Origin: Halosolutus halophilus
GTDB taxonomy: Archaea > Halobacteriota > Halobacteria > Halobacteriales > Natrialbaceae
DNA length: 64,000 nucleotides
Assembly: GCF_022869805.1 (NCBI RefSeq)
Contig: NZ_CP094974.1
Location: 2,790,001 to 2,854,000 of the forward strand
Direction of reading: 5' to 3'
Position numbers and translations under genes: made by a program. Below are positions 42,760 through 50,628 of this stretch, in pieces (positions within the stretch are counted from its first letter, which is position 1; each line of letters starts with the position of its first letter). Under the pieces are notes generated by a model. It ran no database searches and had not been told where the DNA came from. It saw nothing but the letters and a program-made list of their open reading frames with translations.

Positions 42760-43821
42760 ATGGACGACGACGATCTCGCCGAACTTCTCGAACGCTTCGG
42801 CCTCTCGGAAAAGGAAATCGACACGTATCTTGCGATCCTCGAACACGGAGAATCGAAAGCCAGTACGATCTCCGATGCGGCCGACGTCTCCAAGCGATAC
42901 GTCTACAGCATCAGCGAAGAACTCGAGAAGCGCGGGTTCGTCGAAGTCGACGATCACTCGGTGCCGACGGTGATCCGTCCCGTCGACCCGGACGAGGTCG
43001 TCGATCGGCTCACGAGCAGCGTCGAGCGGATCGAGCCGGGGATTCGATCGCGATACACGCGCACCGAGCGCACGGGCGAGCAGTTCGAGGTGATCAAGTC
43101 CCGCCAGACGGTACTCAAGCGGATCGAGAGCCTGCTCGCGAACGCCGAGAACGAGGTGACGCTCTCGCTGCCCGCGGCCGTGCTTCCTCAGATTCGATCG
43201 ACGCTCGAGGAGACGGTCGACCGGGGCGTCCTCGTGTTGCTCCTGCTGGGCGCCACCGGCGACGAGGACCAGGACATCGCCTCGCTCGCCGGAACTGCGA
43301 GTACGGTTCGCACGTGGGACGCACTCGTCCCGACGATGCTGACGGTCGATCGCCTGCACGGACTCCTCGCGCCGAGCCAGATGCTCACCAGTTCACAGAG
43401 CGATACCAGGGCGATCGCCCTCTCGCAGGAACAGCTCGCACCGGTCCTCGCCGGCTCCTTCCTCGCGAACTACTGGCCCACGGCCGAAGAGCGGTACGTC
43501 ACCGCACCCAGCGAGTTGCCCCGGACCTACGAGGGGTTCCGGAACGCGGTCTTCCAGATCGCGTTGCATCGCGCCACGGACACCCCGATCGAGGCGACCG
43601 TCGTCGGGTCGCCGGTCGGCAGTACCGACGAACCCGTGGAACTCACCGGCGAAGTCGTCGACGTCCGCCAGAGCCTGGTTCGGCCCGTCACCTCGACCGT
43701 CCCGATCGAGAACGCGTTCACGATCGAGGTCGACGACGACCGGTACACGGTCGGCGGCAGCGGCGCGTTCCTCGAGGACTTCGAGGCGGAGTCGGTCACA
43801 ATCCGCCCCCTCGAATCGTGA
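42760..43821 (+). CDS. TrmB-family sugar-responsive transcriptional regulator
   Basis: The 353-residue protein has an N-terminal TrmB winged helix (LERFGLSEKEIDTYLAIL, ASTISDAADVSKRYVYSI), a linker helix, and a C-terminal sugar-sensing TrmB_C domain from about residue 110 to the end. TrmB regulators in archaea bind DNA at low sugar and release it on binding glucose or maltose. In Halobacterium TrmB controls glycolytic and gluconeogenic genes through TACT-N7/8-GAGTA (recalled). Its position between the GH15 and KDPG aldolase genes makes it the obvious local regulator. TTTTACTC about 39 bases upstream may be its TATA. Confidence 0.92.
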   Translation: MDDDDLAELLERFGLSEKEIDTYLAILEHGESKASTISDAADVSKRYVYSISEELEKRGFVEVDDHSVPTVIRPVDPDEVVDRLTSSVERIEPGIRSRYTRTERTGEQFEVIKSRQTVLKRIESLLANAENEVTLSLPAAVLPQIRSTLEETVDRGVLVLLLLGATGDEDQDIASLAGTASTVRTWDALVPTMLTVDRLHGLLAPSQMLTSSQSDTRAIALSQEQLAPVLAGSFLANYWPTAEERYVTAPSELPRTYEGFRNAVFQIALHRATDTPIEATVVGSPVGSTDEPVELTGEVVDVRQSLVRPVTSTVPIENAFTIEVDDDRYTVGGSGAFLEDFEAESVTIRPLES

Positions 43822-43959
43822 CCGCCGCCCACGGCCGAAGCGGTGAACTGTCGCCTCGAAATGTTGCACCTCGAGTACGAGACCGTAACCGACATCGTCG
43901 CTGATACTTCTTCGACCGTGAGTGAACTTATTTGAGTGGGGGATGAACGCCTCGATACG

Positions 43960-44043
43960 ATGGAACGCGACAGTACCCGACCGACAGTCCGGCGCTCGCC
44001 GACGATCGACCAGCCAGCGAACGGGGGACCCGCCGATGACTGA
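43960..44043 (+). CDS. Possible 27-codon leader ORF overlapping the aldolase start
   Basis: ATG 43960 begins MERDSTRPTVRRSPTIDQPA and its TGA at 44041-44043 lies just inside the aldolase gene (ATGACTGA). CTTATTT at 43927-43933 is centred 30 bases before this ATG, so a leaderless transcript would start at the leader ORF rather than at the aldolase. It could couple translation to the aldolase or be chance. No homologue known to me. Confidence 0.35.
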   Translation: MERDSTRPTVRRSPTIDQPANGGPADD

Positions 44044-44689
44044 CAAAGCGACGATCACGGACCGAATCGTCGAGAACGGCGTCATCGCGGTAATGCGCGG
44101 TATCGACGAGGACGACGTCGTCCCGGTCGCGCGAGCGATGCACGACGCGGGCGTGGGCGCGCTCGAAATCACCGCCGACGAGCCACACGCACGGGACAAG
44201 ATCGCCGCCATCGATCGCGAACTCGCGGACACGGACGCGATCGTCGGCGCGGGCACCGTCCTCGACGCCGCGACCGCCCAGTCGGTAATCGACGCCGGTG
44301 CCGAATTCGTCGTGTCGCCGCACACCGACGCCGACGTCGTCCGGACCTGCAACCGGCACAACGTGCTCGCAGCGCCGGGCGTCATGACGCCGACGGAAGC
44401 CGTCACCGCGATGGAGGCCGGCGCTGACGTCCTGAAGATGTTCCCCGCCTCGACCGTCGGTCCCGGACACATCGGGGCGCTCAGCGGCCCGCTCGGCGAC
44501 GTCGACGTCATCCCGACCGGCGGCGTCTCGCCGGACAACGTCGCCGACTTCTTCGACGCCGGTGCGGTCGCCGTCGGTGCCGGCGGCGCGATCCTGAACG
44601 ACGAGGCGATCGCGAACGGCGACATGGACGGGGTTCGGGAGACTGCGGCCACGTTCGTCGAAGCCGTCGAAGACGCACGGAGCGAGTAA
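44036..44689 (+). CDS. kdgA: 2-keto-3-deoxy-6-phosphogluconate (KDPG) aldolase
   Basis: The 217-residue class I aldolase cleaves KDPG to pyruvate and glyceraldehyde 3-phosphate, the splitting step of the semi-phosphorylative Entner-Doudoroff pathway. It has VIAVMRG, GALEIT with the conserved Glu, VGAGTVLD, VSPHTD, and the Schiff-base Lys in DVLKMFPAS, then PTGGVSPDNV for phosphate binding. The family is 200-220 residues, so the ATG at 44036 is preferred; the frame is open 38 codons further up. Context with glucose dehydrogenase and gluconate dehydratase supports the role. Confidence 0.92.
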   Translation: MTDKATITDRIVENGVIAVMRGIDEDDVVPVARAMHDAGVGALEITADEPHARDKIAAIDRELADTDAIVGAGTVLDAATAQSVIDAGAEFVVSPHTDADVVRTCNRHNVLAAPGVMTPTEAVTAMEAGADVLKMFPASTVGPGHIGALSGPLGDVDVIPTGGVSPDNVADFFDAGAVAVGAGGAILNDEAIANGDMDGVRETAATFVEAVEDARSE

Positions 44690-44904
44690 CCGTCCCCGTC
44701 CTCGACCGCGAGCAGCCGGCGACAGCCGGCGTCATCGACCCAGTGGAACGCCGATCTCGCCGACGCGGCGGCGCCAGAGGCGGCGTCTTCGCGTTTCGTG
44801 ATCTTTTGCCGTCTCCGTCGATCCGGCGTCCAGTAGCGACGATGCGTTCGGGACGCCCACGATGACAACATTACGAGATGTACTGGCGGTAGCCGACCAC
44901 CGTT

Positions 44905-44935
44905 CACGATATTTACTACGGTCGGTGAAAATTGT
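44905..44935 (+). promoter_or_regulatory. Orphan copy of the glucose dehydrogenase operator-promoter
   Basis: GTTCACGATATTTACTACGG here matches GTTCAAATATTTACTACGG at 45190-45208, and both continue with a GGTGAAA/GGGTAAA block. The TACT at 44914 is followed after 7 bases by GTGAA, a weak match to GAGTA. No gene follows it before the real gdh promoter. Confidence 0.5.
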
Positions 44936-45200
44936 TGCCGGAGGGGACGTGCCGGGCGAGTCTCGCTTGCCGGGACCGGTCCGATCGCGAATCCCTCGTC
45001 ACACCGGCCGCTCTAACGGTGGGGTCCTCCGGTTTCGTCGGTCGGTCCTTGCTGACGCCGCTACTGTCCCAGTCCCGTGAATACGGACGAGTTCGATACC
45101 GACTTCGTCTCGTACCCGGGTAGGACGACCCGGGTCCGCGGGACAAACGATCCCGGGGAACCGATAATTATCGGCGGTGCTCGTGCGCTGTTCAAATATT

Positions 45201-45216
45201 TACTACGGATAGGGTA
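45201..45216 (+). promoter_or_regulatory. TrmB-type operator upstream of glucose dehydrogenase
   Basis: TACT-ACGGATA-GGGTA is one mismatch from TACT-N7-GAGTA. It ends just before TTTTAG (45221-45226), the likely TATA centred 27 bases from the ATG. The site therefore sits next to, not on, the TATA. Binding by the local TrmB protein is inferred. Confidence 0.55.
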
Positions 45217-45249
45217 AATCTTTTAGCCCAAGCACCCGTTGGCCGAGAC

Positions 45250-46317
45250 ATGAAAGCGATCGCAGTCGAGCCCGGGGCCGGCGAGCCCGACATCGTCGAG
45301 CGGCCCCGCCCCGATCCCGCTCCCGGTGAGGCCCTCGTTCGGACCCTCCGCGTGGGCGTCGACGGGACGGACCACGAGGTCATCGCGGGCCACCACGGCG
45401 AAGTTCCCGAGGGTGACGATCGGCTGGTCCTCGGCCACGAGGCCGTCGGCGTCGTCGAAGACGCGAACGGCACCGACCTCGAGGAGGGTCAGTACGTCGT
45501 CCCCACGGTCCGACGGCAACCGAACGGCACGAACGAGTACTTCGAACGCGGCGAACCCGACATGGCTCCCGACGGTGAGTACGTCGAGCGCGGCATCGTC
45601 GGTGCTCACGGGTTCATGGCGGAGTACTTCACCAGCCCCGCCGAGTACCTCGTCCCGATCCCCGAGGACCTCGCCCCGCTCGGCTTCCTCGTCGAACCGA
45701 TCAGCATCAGCGAGAAGGCGATCGAACACGCCGTCGCCTCCCGGTCGGCGTTCGACTGGGAACCCGACTCGGCGATCGTACTCGGGAACGGTTCGCTCGG
45801 CCTCGTGACGCTCGCGATGTTCGAGGAAGTGCTCGACATCGACCGGACCTACTGTCTGGGTCGGCGCGATCGGCCCGACCCGTCGATCGACCTCATCGAG
45901 GACCTCGGCGGAACGTACGTCGACTCCCGGAAGACGCCGGTGCCCGAGATTCCCGACGAATACGAGCCCGTCGACCTCGTCTACGAGGCGACCGGCTACG
46001 CGAAACACGCCGTCGAGACGGTCGACGCGCTCGCGCCGAACGGCGTCGGCGTCCTGCTGGGCGTCCCCGAACCCTGGGAGTTCGAGATCGACGGTGGTCG
46101 CCTCCACCGGGAACTGGTGCTCCACAACAAGGCCCTCCTCGGGACGGTGAACTCCCACCGCGGCCACTTCGAGTCCGCCGTCGACAGCCTCGTCCAGCTG
46201 CCCGAGTGGTTCACTGACGACCTCGTCACCGGGGTCTACGGTCTCGACGAATTCCAGACAGCTTTCACCGACGACGACGACGTCATCAAAACGGCTGTCG
46301 AGTTCGCTGCGATCTGA
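45250..46317 (+). CDS. gdh: Glucose 1-dehydrogenase, haloarchaeal MDR type
   Basis: The 355-residue enzyme oxidises glucose to gluconolactone with NAD(P), the first Entner-Doudoroff step. Zinc-site residues match the Haloferax mediterranei enzyme: Asp38 (VGVDGTDHE) in place of the usual Cys, His63-Glu64 (GHEAVG), and Glu149 (LVEPISIS). The nucleotide fold has VLGNGSLGLVTLAM. Its ATG is 27 bases below TTTTAG, with a TrmB-like operator just upstream, so it is probably controlled by the TrmB protein of the cluster. Gluconate dehydratase copy 2 follows 109 bases downstream. Confidence 0.94.
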   Translation: MKAIAVEPGAGEPDIVERPRPDPAPGEALVRTLRVGVDGTDHEVIAGHHGEVPEGDDRLVLGHEAVGVVEDANGTDLEEGQYVVPTVRRQPNGTNEYFERGEPDMAPDGEYVERGIVGAHGFMAEYFTSPAEYLVPIPEDLAPLGFLVEPISISEKAIEHAVASRSAFDWEPDSAIVLGNGSLGLVTLAMFEEVLDIDRTYCLGRRDRPDPSIDLIEDLGGTYVDSRKTPVPEIPDEYEPVDLVYEATGYAKHAVETVDALAPNGVGVLLGVPEPWEFEIDGGRLHRELVLHNKALLGTVNSHRGHFESAVDSLVQLPEWFTDDLVTGVYGLDEFQTAFTDDDDVIKTAVEFAAI

Positions 46318-46398
46318 ACCGACCGTCCCCGACCGGAATCGGTCGGCCCGATCGGCCGGGCGACGTCCTCCGACCTCGATCGCCGAGATAGAAACTAT

Positions 46399-46414
46399 TA
46401 CTATTGTTCGAGTA
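46399..46414 (+). promoter_or_regulatory. TrmB-type operator overlapping the gnaD copy 2 promoter
   Basis: TACT-ATTGTTC-GAGTA is an exact TACT-N7-GAGTA. It overlaps CTATTACT, the best TATA candidate at about 27 bases from the ATG (46427), so occupancy would block initiation. Operator assignment rests on the recalled Halobacterium TrmB consensus and the TrmB gene 3 kb away. Confidence 0.65.
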
Positions 46415-46426
46415 AGTAATTGAGCC

Positions 46427-47665
46427 ATGAGTGTCGACTACACACGGCTACACGACCCGAACGCCGAGTACACGATGCGGGACCTCTCGGCGGAGACGAT
46501 GGGAGTGACGCGAGAGCGCGGCGGTGACCGGGACGTCGCGATCACGGACGTCCAGACGACGATGGTCGACGGCAACTTCCCATGGACGCTCGTTCGAATC
46601 TATACGGACGCCGGCATCGTCGGCACCGGTGAAGCCTACTGGGGCGCGGGTGCACCCGAACTGATCGAGCGCATGACCCCCTTCCTGCAGGGCGAAAACC
46701 CGCTCGACATCGATCGTCTCACGGAGCACCTCGTCCAGAAGATGTCCGGTGAAGGGTCGATCGGCGGCGTCACCGTCACCGCCATCTCGGGCATCGAGGT
46801 CGCCCTCCACGACCTCGCTGGCAAGATCCTCGGCGTTCCAGCGTACCAGTTGCTCGGGGGCAAGTACCGCGACGAGGTTCGCGTCTACTGCGACTGTCAC
46901 ACTGAAGAAGAGGCGGACCCGATCGCCTGCGCCGAGGAAGCCGAACGCGTCGTCGAAGAGTTGGGCTACGACGCGCTGAAGTTCGACCTCGACGTCCCCA
47001 GCGGCCACGAGAAGGACCGCGCCAACCGCCACCTCCGCGAACCCGAGATCGAACACAAGGCCTCGATCGTCGAGGCGGTCACCGAGGCCGTCGGCTCGCG
47101 GGCCGACGTCGCCTTCGACTGCCACTGGACGTTCTCCGGCGGCAGCGCCAAACGGCTCGCCAAGCGCCTGGAGGAATACGACGTCTGGTGGCTCGAAGAC
47201 CCCGTCCCGCCGGAGAACCACGACGTCCAGCGCGAGGTCACCCAGTCGACCAGCACGCCGATCACCGTCGGCGAGAACGTCTACCGCAAACACGGCCAGC
47301 GCCGCCTGCTCGAAGGGCAAGCCGTCGACATCATCGCGCCGGACATGCCCAAGGTCGGCGGTATGCGCGAGACGGCGAAGATCGCCGACCTCGCGGACAT
47401 GTACTACGTGCCGGTGGCGATGCACAACGTCGCCTCGCCGGTCGCGACGATGGGCAGCGTCCACGTCGGCGCGGCCATCCCGAACTCGCTCGCGGTGGAG
47501 TACCACTCCTACGAACTCGGCTGGTGGGAGGACCTCGTCGAGGAAGACGTCATCGAGGACGGCTACATCGAGGTCCCCGAAAAGCCGGGACTGGGCGTCA
47601 CCCTCGACATGGACGCCGTCGCGGCGCACATGGTCGAGGGCGAAGAACTCTTCGATGCGGAATAG
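46427..47665 (+). CDS. gnaD: D-gluconate dehydratase, enolase superfamily (copy 2)
   Basis: The 412-residue protein is the paralogue of the 31711-32949 gene and carries the same barrel motifs (VAFDCHW, WWLEDPVPPE, MHNVASP). It reads ITVGENVYRKHG where copy 1 has IAAGENVFRKHG, and AKRLEE where copy 1 has ASALEP; the rest is nearly identical. From memory the VGEN form and its neighbours are closer to the characterised haloarchaeal gluconate dehydratase. Its place directly after glucose dehydrogenase and behind an exact TrmB-type site makes it the likelier dedicated pathway enzyme. It converges with the GH15-like gene, 18 bases apart. Confidence 0.9.
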   Translation: MSVDYTRLHDPNAEYTMRDLSAETMGVTRERGGDRDVAITDVQTTMVDGNFPWTLVRIYTDAGIVGTGEAYWGAGAPELIERMTPFLQGENPLDIDRLTEHLVQKMSGEGSIGGVTVTAISGIEVALHDLAGKILGVPAYQLLGGKYRDEVRVYCDCHTEEEADPIACAEEAERVVEELGYDALKFDLDVPSGHEKDRANRHLREPEIEHKASIVEAVTEAVGSRADVAFDCHWTFSGGSAKRLAKRLEEYDVWWLEDPVPPENHDVQREVTQSTSTPITVGENVYRKHGQRRLLEGQAVDIIAPDMPKVGGMRETAKIADLADMYYVPVAMHNVASPVATMGSVHVGAAIPNSLAVEYHSYELGWWEDLVEEDVIEDGYIEVPEKPGLGVTLDMDAVAAHMVEGEELFDAE

Positions 47666-47683
47666 GGAATCGGAGCCGCCAGT

Positions 47684-49369
47684 TCACCCATCTCCGCATT
47701 CCGTCTCGTCCGGGGACTCACTGCACCGAAACAACGACTCGTCGTGGTCGGGGTGGACGTCGGTCGGCATCACGTCCCCGTCCGTCTCGATCGCCCGTGC
47801 GAGATACGTCACGCTGTTCAGCAACCCGAGGTGGCTGAACGCCTGCGGGAAGTTGCCCAGCAACTGCCCGTCCCTCGGATCGACCTTCTCCGAGTACAGT
47901 CCGAGGGGACTCGCGTACTCGAGAACGTTCTCGAAGTACTCCCGCGCACGATCGAGTCGGTTCGAGAGGACGAGCGCGTCGATCAGCCAGAACGAACACA
48001 GCAGGAAGGCCGTCCGCTCGTCGCGGCGGACGTCCGTATCGACGAACCGGACCACGAGGCCGTCGTCGGTCGTCAGTCGATCGATCACGGCGTCGATCGT
48101 CGCCTGGACGCGGGCGTCCTCGGGCGGGAGGAACCCGTAGACCGGGATCAAGAGGGCCGTTGCGTCGAGTGCCACGTCGGTTTCGAAGTGCTGGACGAAA
48201 CTGTCGGCCTGCGAGCTGTAGCCGCGGTCCTCGATCGCCTCGCGGACCGCCTCGCGCTCCTCGCGCCACCGTTCGAGGGGGGCTTCGAAGTCGGTCTCGG
48301 TCGCCAGCGCGATCCCCCGGTCGAGCGCGACCCAGCACAGCAACTTCGAGTGCAGGAAGTGGCGGCGTTCGTTCCGGAACTCCCAGATGCCGGCGTCGCG
48401 TTCGTCCCAGTGGGCACGGACGACGTCGACGATAGCGCAGATGGCGTTCCACTCGTCGTCCGTGATGGCCGTCTCCCGATCGAGCTGGATCATCTCGGAC
48501 ACCGCCTGCACGATCGTCCCGTAGATGTCCAGCTGGTACTGGGTCGCGGCGGCGTTTCCGACCCGCACCGGCCCGGTATCGCGGTAGCCCGACAGGTGAT
48601 CGAGTATTCGCTCGTCGATGTCGGTCTCGCCGTGGAGGCCGTAGACCGGCTGGATCGCTTCCGGGTCGGTCCGCGCGATCTCCGAGAACCAGTCGAAGTA
48701 GTGGCGAGCCTCCTCTCGGTGACCCGTATCGTGTAACGCTTCCACGGCGAACTTCGCGTCGCGGACCCAGTTGTATCGGTAATCCCAGCATCGATCGGAC
48801 CCGATCGCCTCGGGGAGCGACGTCGTCGCCGCGGCGGGAATCGCGCCCGTTTCGTGGTGGATCAGCAGCTTCAAGACGAGTTCCGATCGGACGACCATCT
48901 CGTGCCACCGTTCCGGGATCGACCCGGGCGCGCCGTCGCGGTCGCTGACCCACTCGCGCCAGTATCGCTTCGTCTCGTCGAGCGCGACCGCCGGATCGAT
49001 CGACGACAGCGGCTCCCGGCCGCCGTACTGGACGCCGATCCAGCAAGACTCGCCAGCGGCGAGGCTGACTGTCCCCCGGACTACGGCCGACGACGACAGT
49101 TCGAGCCGATCGGCCAGAGCGTCGTCGGCGAACAGAAAGAGTCGTTCGTCGTCGCTAGCCGCGACTACCCCCTCGGCCGACCGTTCGAGCCTCGGCGTCG
49201 TCCGCGCGTAGTCGAACCGCGGTTCGAACTCGACCGTGAACTCCGCACGCGATGGGCCAGAGGAGGACAGTTCGCACGCGACGGGCCGGGGCGAGTCAGA
49301 CGCCGGTGCTGGTGAATGTTTTATCTCGCTCGTCGGGGTGGAACCCCGCGTGACGTCAGACAGACTCAC
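47684..49369 (-). CDS. GH15-like (trehalase/glucoamylase-type) hydrolase, apparently 5'-truncated
   Basis: The catalytic (alpha/alpha)6 barrel is present: CWDYRYNWVRDAKFAVEAL, PVYGLHGETDIDE, IWEFRNERRHFLHSKLLCWVAL, GFLPPEDARVQATIDAVI and LLGNFPQAFSHLGLLNS. Related proteins carry about 100-150 more N-terminal residues with a DYGVIGN-type start that is missing here. The first 40 residues of this reading (TRGSTPTSEIKHSPAPASDS) look like non-coding sequence and overlap the 5' end of the divergent HtrA gene by 20 bases. The real start is unclear, and the gene may be a truncated, inactive or shortened version. Substrate could be trehalose or malto-oligosaccharide. Confidence 0.65.
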   Translation of the reverse strand: MSLSDVTRGSTPTSEIKHSPAPASDSPRPVACELSSSGPSRAEFTVEFEPRFDYARTTPRLERSAEGVVAASDDERLFLFADDALADRLELSSSAVVRGTVSLAAGESCWIGVQYGGREPLSSIDPAVALDETKRYWREWVSDRDGAPGSIPERWHEMVVRSELVLKLLIHHETGAIPAAATTSLPEAIGSDRCWDYRYNWVRDAKFAVEALHDTGHREEARHYFDWFSEIARTDPEAIQPVYGLHGETDIDERILDHLSGYRDTGPVRVGNAAATQYQLDIYGTIVQAVSEMIQLDRETAITDDEWNAICAIVDVVRAHWDERDAGIWEFRNERRHFLHSKLLCWVALDRGIALATETDFEAPLERWREEREAVREAIEDRGYSSQADSFVQHFETDVALDATALLIPVYGFLPPEDARVQATIDAVIDRLTTDDGLVVRFVDTDVRRDERTAFLLCSFWLIDALVLSNRLDRAREYFENVLEYASPLGLYSEKVDPRDGQLLGNFPQAFSHLGLLNSVTYLARAIETDGDVMPTDVHPDHDESLFRCSESPDETECGDG

Positions 49370-50450
49370 TCGACGGGGATTGCTCGGCGCGGCCGGCGCG
49401 ACGCTCGCGGCGAGCGCCGTCGGCGGTTACGGAGCCACCGACGGCGATCGGATCGCCAGCACGACGGCCGCCGCGGGAGCGATCCAGGAGGACGAAGACG
49501 AGGAGTACGCGGCCGTCTATCGGGAGACGATCGACGACGTCGTGCTCGTCAACGTGTTCGGCGAGGGGCCGGAGGGGCCCGGCGGACTCGGCTCCGGGTT
49601 CGTGATCGACGGCGGGTACGTCGTGACCAACGACCACGTCGTCGCCGAGGCAGCCGAGATCGAACTCCAGTTCCGCGACGAGCAGTGGCGGACGGCCTCG
49701 GTGATCGGAACGGACGTCCACAGCGACCTCGCGGTCCTGGACGTCGACGACCTGCCGGACGGCCCCGACGGCCTCTCGTTCGCCGCCGACGACCCGGTGG
49801 TCGGACAGGAAGTGCTCGCACTCGGTAACCCGTTCGGGTTCGACGCCTCGATCTCACAGGGGATCGTCAGCGGGGTCGATCGATCGCTCCCGAGTCCGAC
49901 CGGGTTCTCCATCCCGGCGGCCATTCAGACCGACGCGCCGGTCAACCCCGGCAACAGCGGCGGCCCGCTGGTGACCCTCGACGGGGACGTCCTCGGGGTC
50001 GTCTTCGCTGGCGCGGGCCAGACGATCGGCTTCGCGATTTCGGCCGCGCTCGCCGATCGGGTCGTCCCGGCGCTCGTCGAGGACGGCGAGTACGAACACG
50101 CCTACATGGGCGTCGGAGTGCTCCCGGTCGGTCCGCTGATCGCCGAGGCGAACGCCCTCGAAGAACCACGAGGGGTCCTCGTCGTCGAAACAGACCCGGA
50201 CGGCCCCGCAGACGGCGTTCTCGAGGCCGCCGACGAGACGACGACCGTGGACGACGCGTCGGTTCCCGTCAACGGCGACGCGATCGTGGCCATCGCCGGC
50301 GAAGAGATTCCGAACCAGGACCGGCTGTCGTCGGTGCTCGCGCTCGAAACCTCGCCGGGCGAGACGATCGACGTCGAGATCGTCCGGGACGGTGAGCGCC
50401 AGACGGTCGAGTTGACCCTCGAGCCGCGGCCGGAGGAAGAATCTCCCTGA
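49350..50450 (+). CDS. Tat-exported HtrA/DegP-type serine protease
   Basis: The 366-residue protein starts at GTG with a twin-arginine signal (TRRGLLGAAGATLAAS). It has the trypsin-like S1C triad: His in TNDHVV, Asp in HSDLAVLD, Ser in NPGNSGGPL. A single C-terminal PDZ domain follows (GVLVVETDPDGPA, EEIPNQDRLSSVL). It acts outside the cell in envelope protein quality control. TTTTAT 28 bases upstream fits a leaderless GTG. The promoter is shared with, or has cut into, the divergent GH15-like gene. Confidence 0.92.
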   Translation: MTSDRLTRRGLLGAAGATLAASAVGGYGATDGDRIASTTAAAGAIQEDEDEEYAAVYRETIDDVVLVNVFGEGPEGPGGLGSGFVIDGGYVVTNDHVVAEAAEIELQFRDEQWRTASVIGTDVHSDLAVLDVDDLPDGPDGLSFAADDPVVGQEVLALGNPFGFDASISQGIVSGVDRSLPSPTGFSIPAAIQTDAPVNPGNSGGPLVTLDGDVLGVVFAGAGQTIGFAISAALADRVVPALVEDGEYEHAYMGVGVLPVGPLIAEANALEEPRGVLVVETDPDGPADGVLEAADETTTVDDASVPVNGDAIVAIAGEEIPNQDRLSSVLALETSPGETIDVEIVRDGERQTVELTLEPRPEEESP

Positions 50451-50539
50451 CCAGACCGATGGCACGGAAGCATACGCAAGCCATCCCGGCACCGTCCTCG
50501 GTGAGGACGGCTGTACTGCGCTCGCGCGATCGATCTCGG

Positions 50540-50557
50540 CACCCGGTGCTCCGGGTG
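50540..50557. terminator. Hairpin downstream of the HtrA gene
   Basis: CACCCGG/CCGGGTG with a 4-base loop lies 90 bases after the stop. There is no T-run, so terminator function is uncertain. Confidence 0.35.
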
Positions 50558-50628
50558 GGCGATCGATCCCGATACCCGTTCGAGCGTCGCGTCCGATCGA
50601 CCGTATCCCGATCTTTCACTCCCAAACC

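Larger units (their letters stand above)
44690..45249. other. 560-bp region between kdgA and glucose dehydrogenase
   Basis: No convincing gene. It contains an orphan copy of the glucose-dehydrogenase operator-promoter (44905-44935) and the real promoter region (45190-45226). Short frames downstream of the orphan copy (from GTG 44949) do not look like protein. Confidence 0.5.

Noticed and set aside
43896-43925. TrmB-type operator before kdgA
   Set aside because: TACT at 43905 is followed by GAGTG only after 11 bases; the spacing is wrong.
44862-45123. Small protein genes between kdgA and gdh
   Set aside because: Short frames are Arg- and Ser-rich shadow-like peptides with no TATA at the right distance and no motif.
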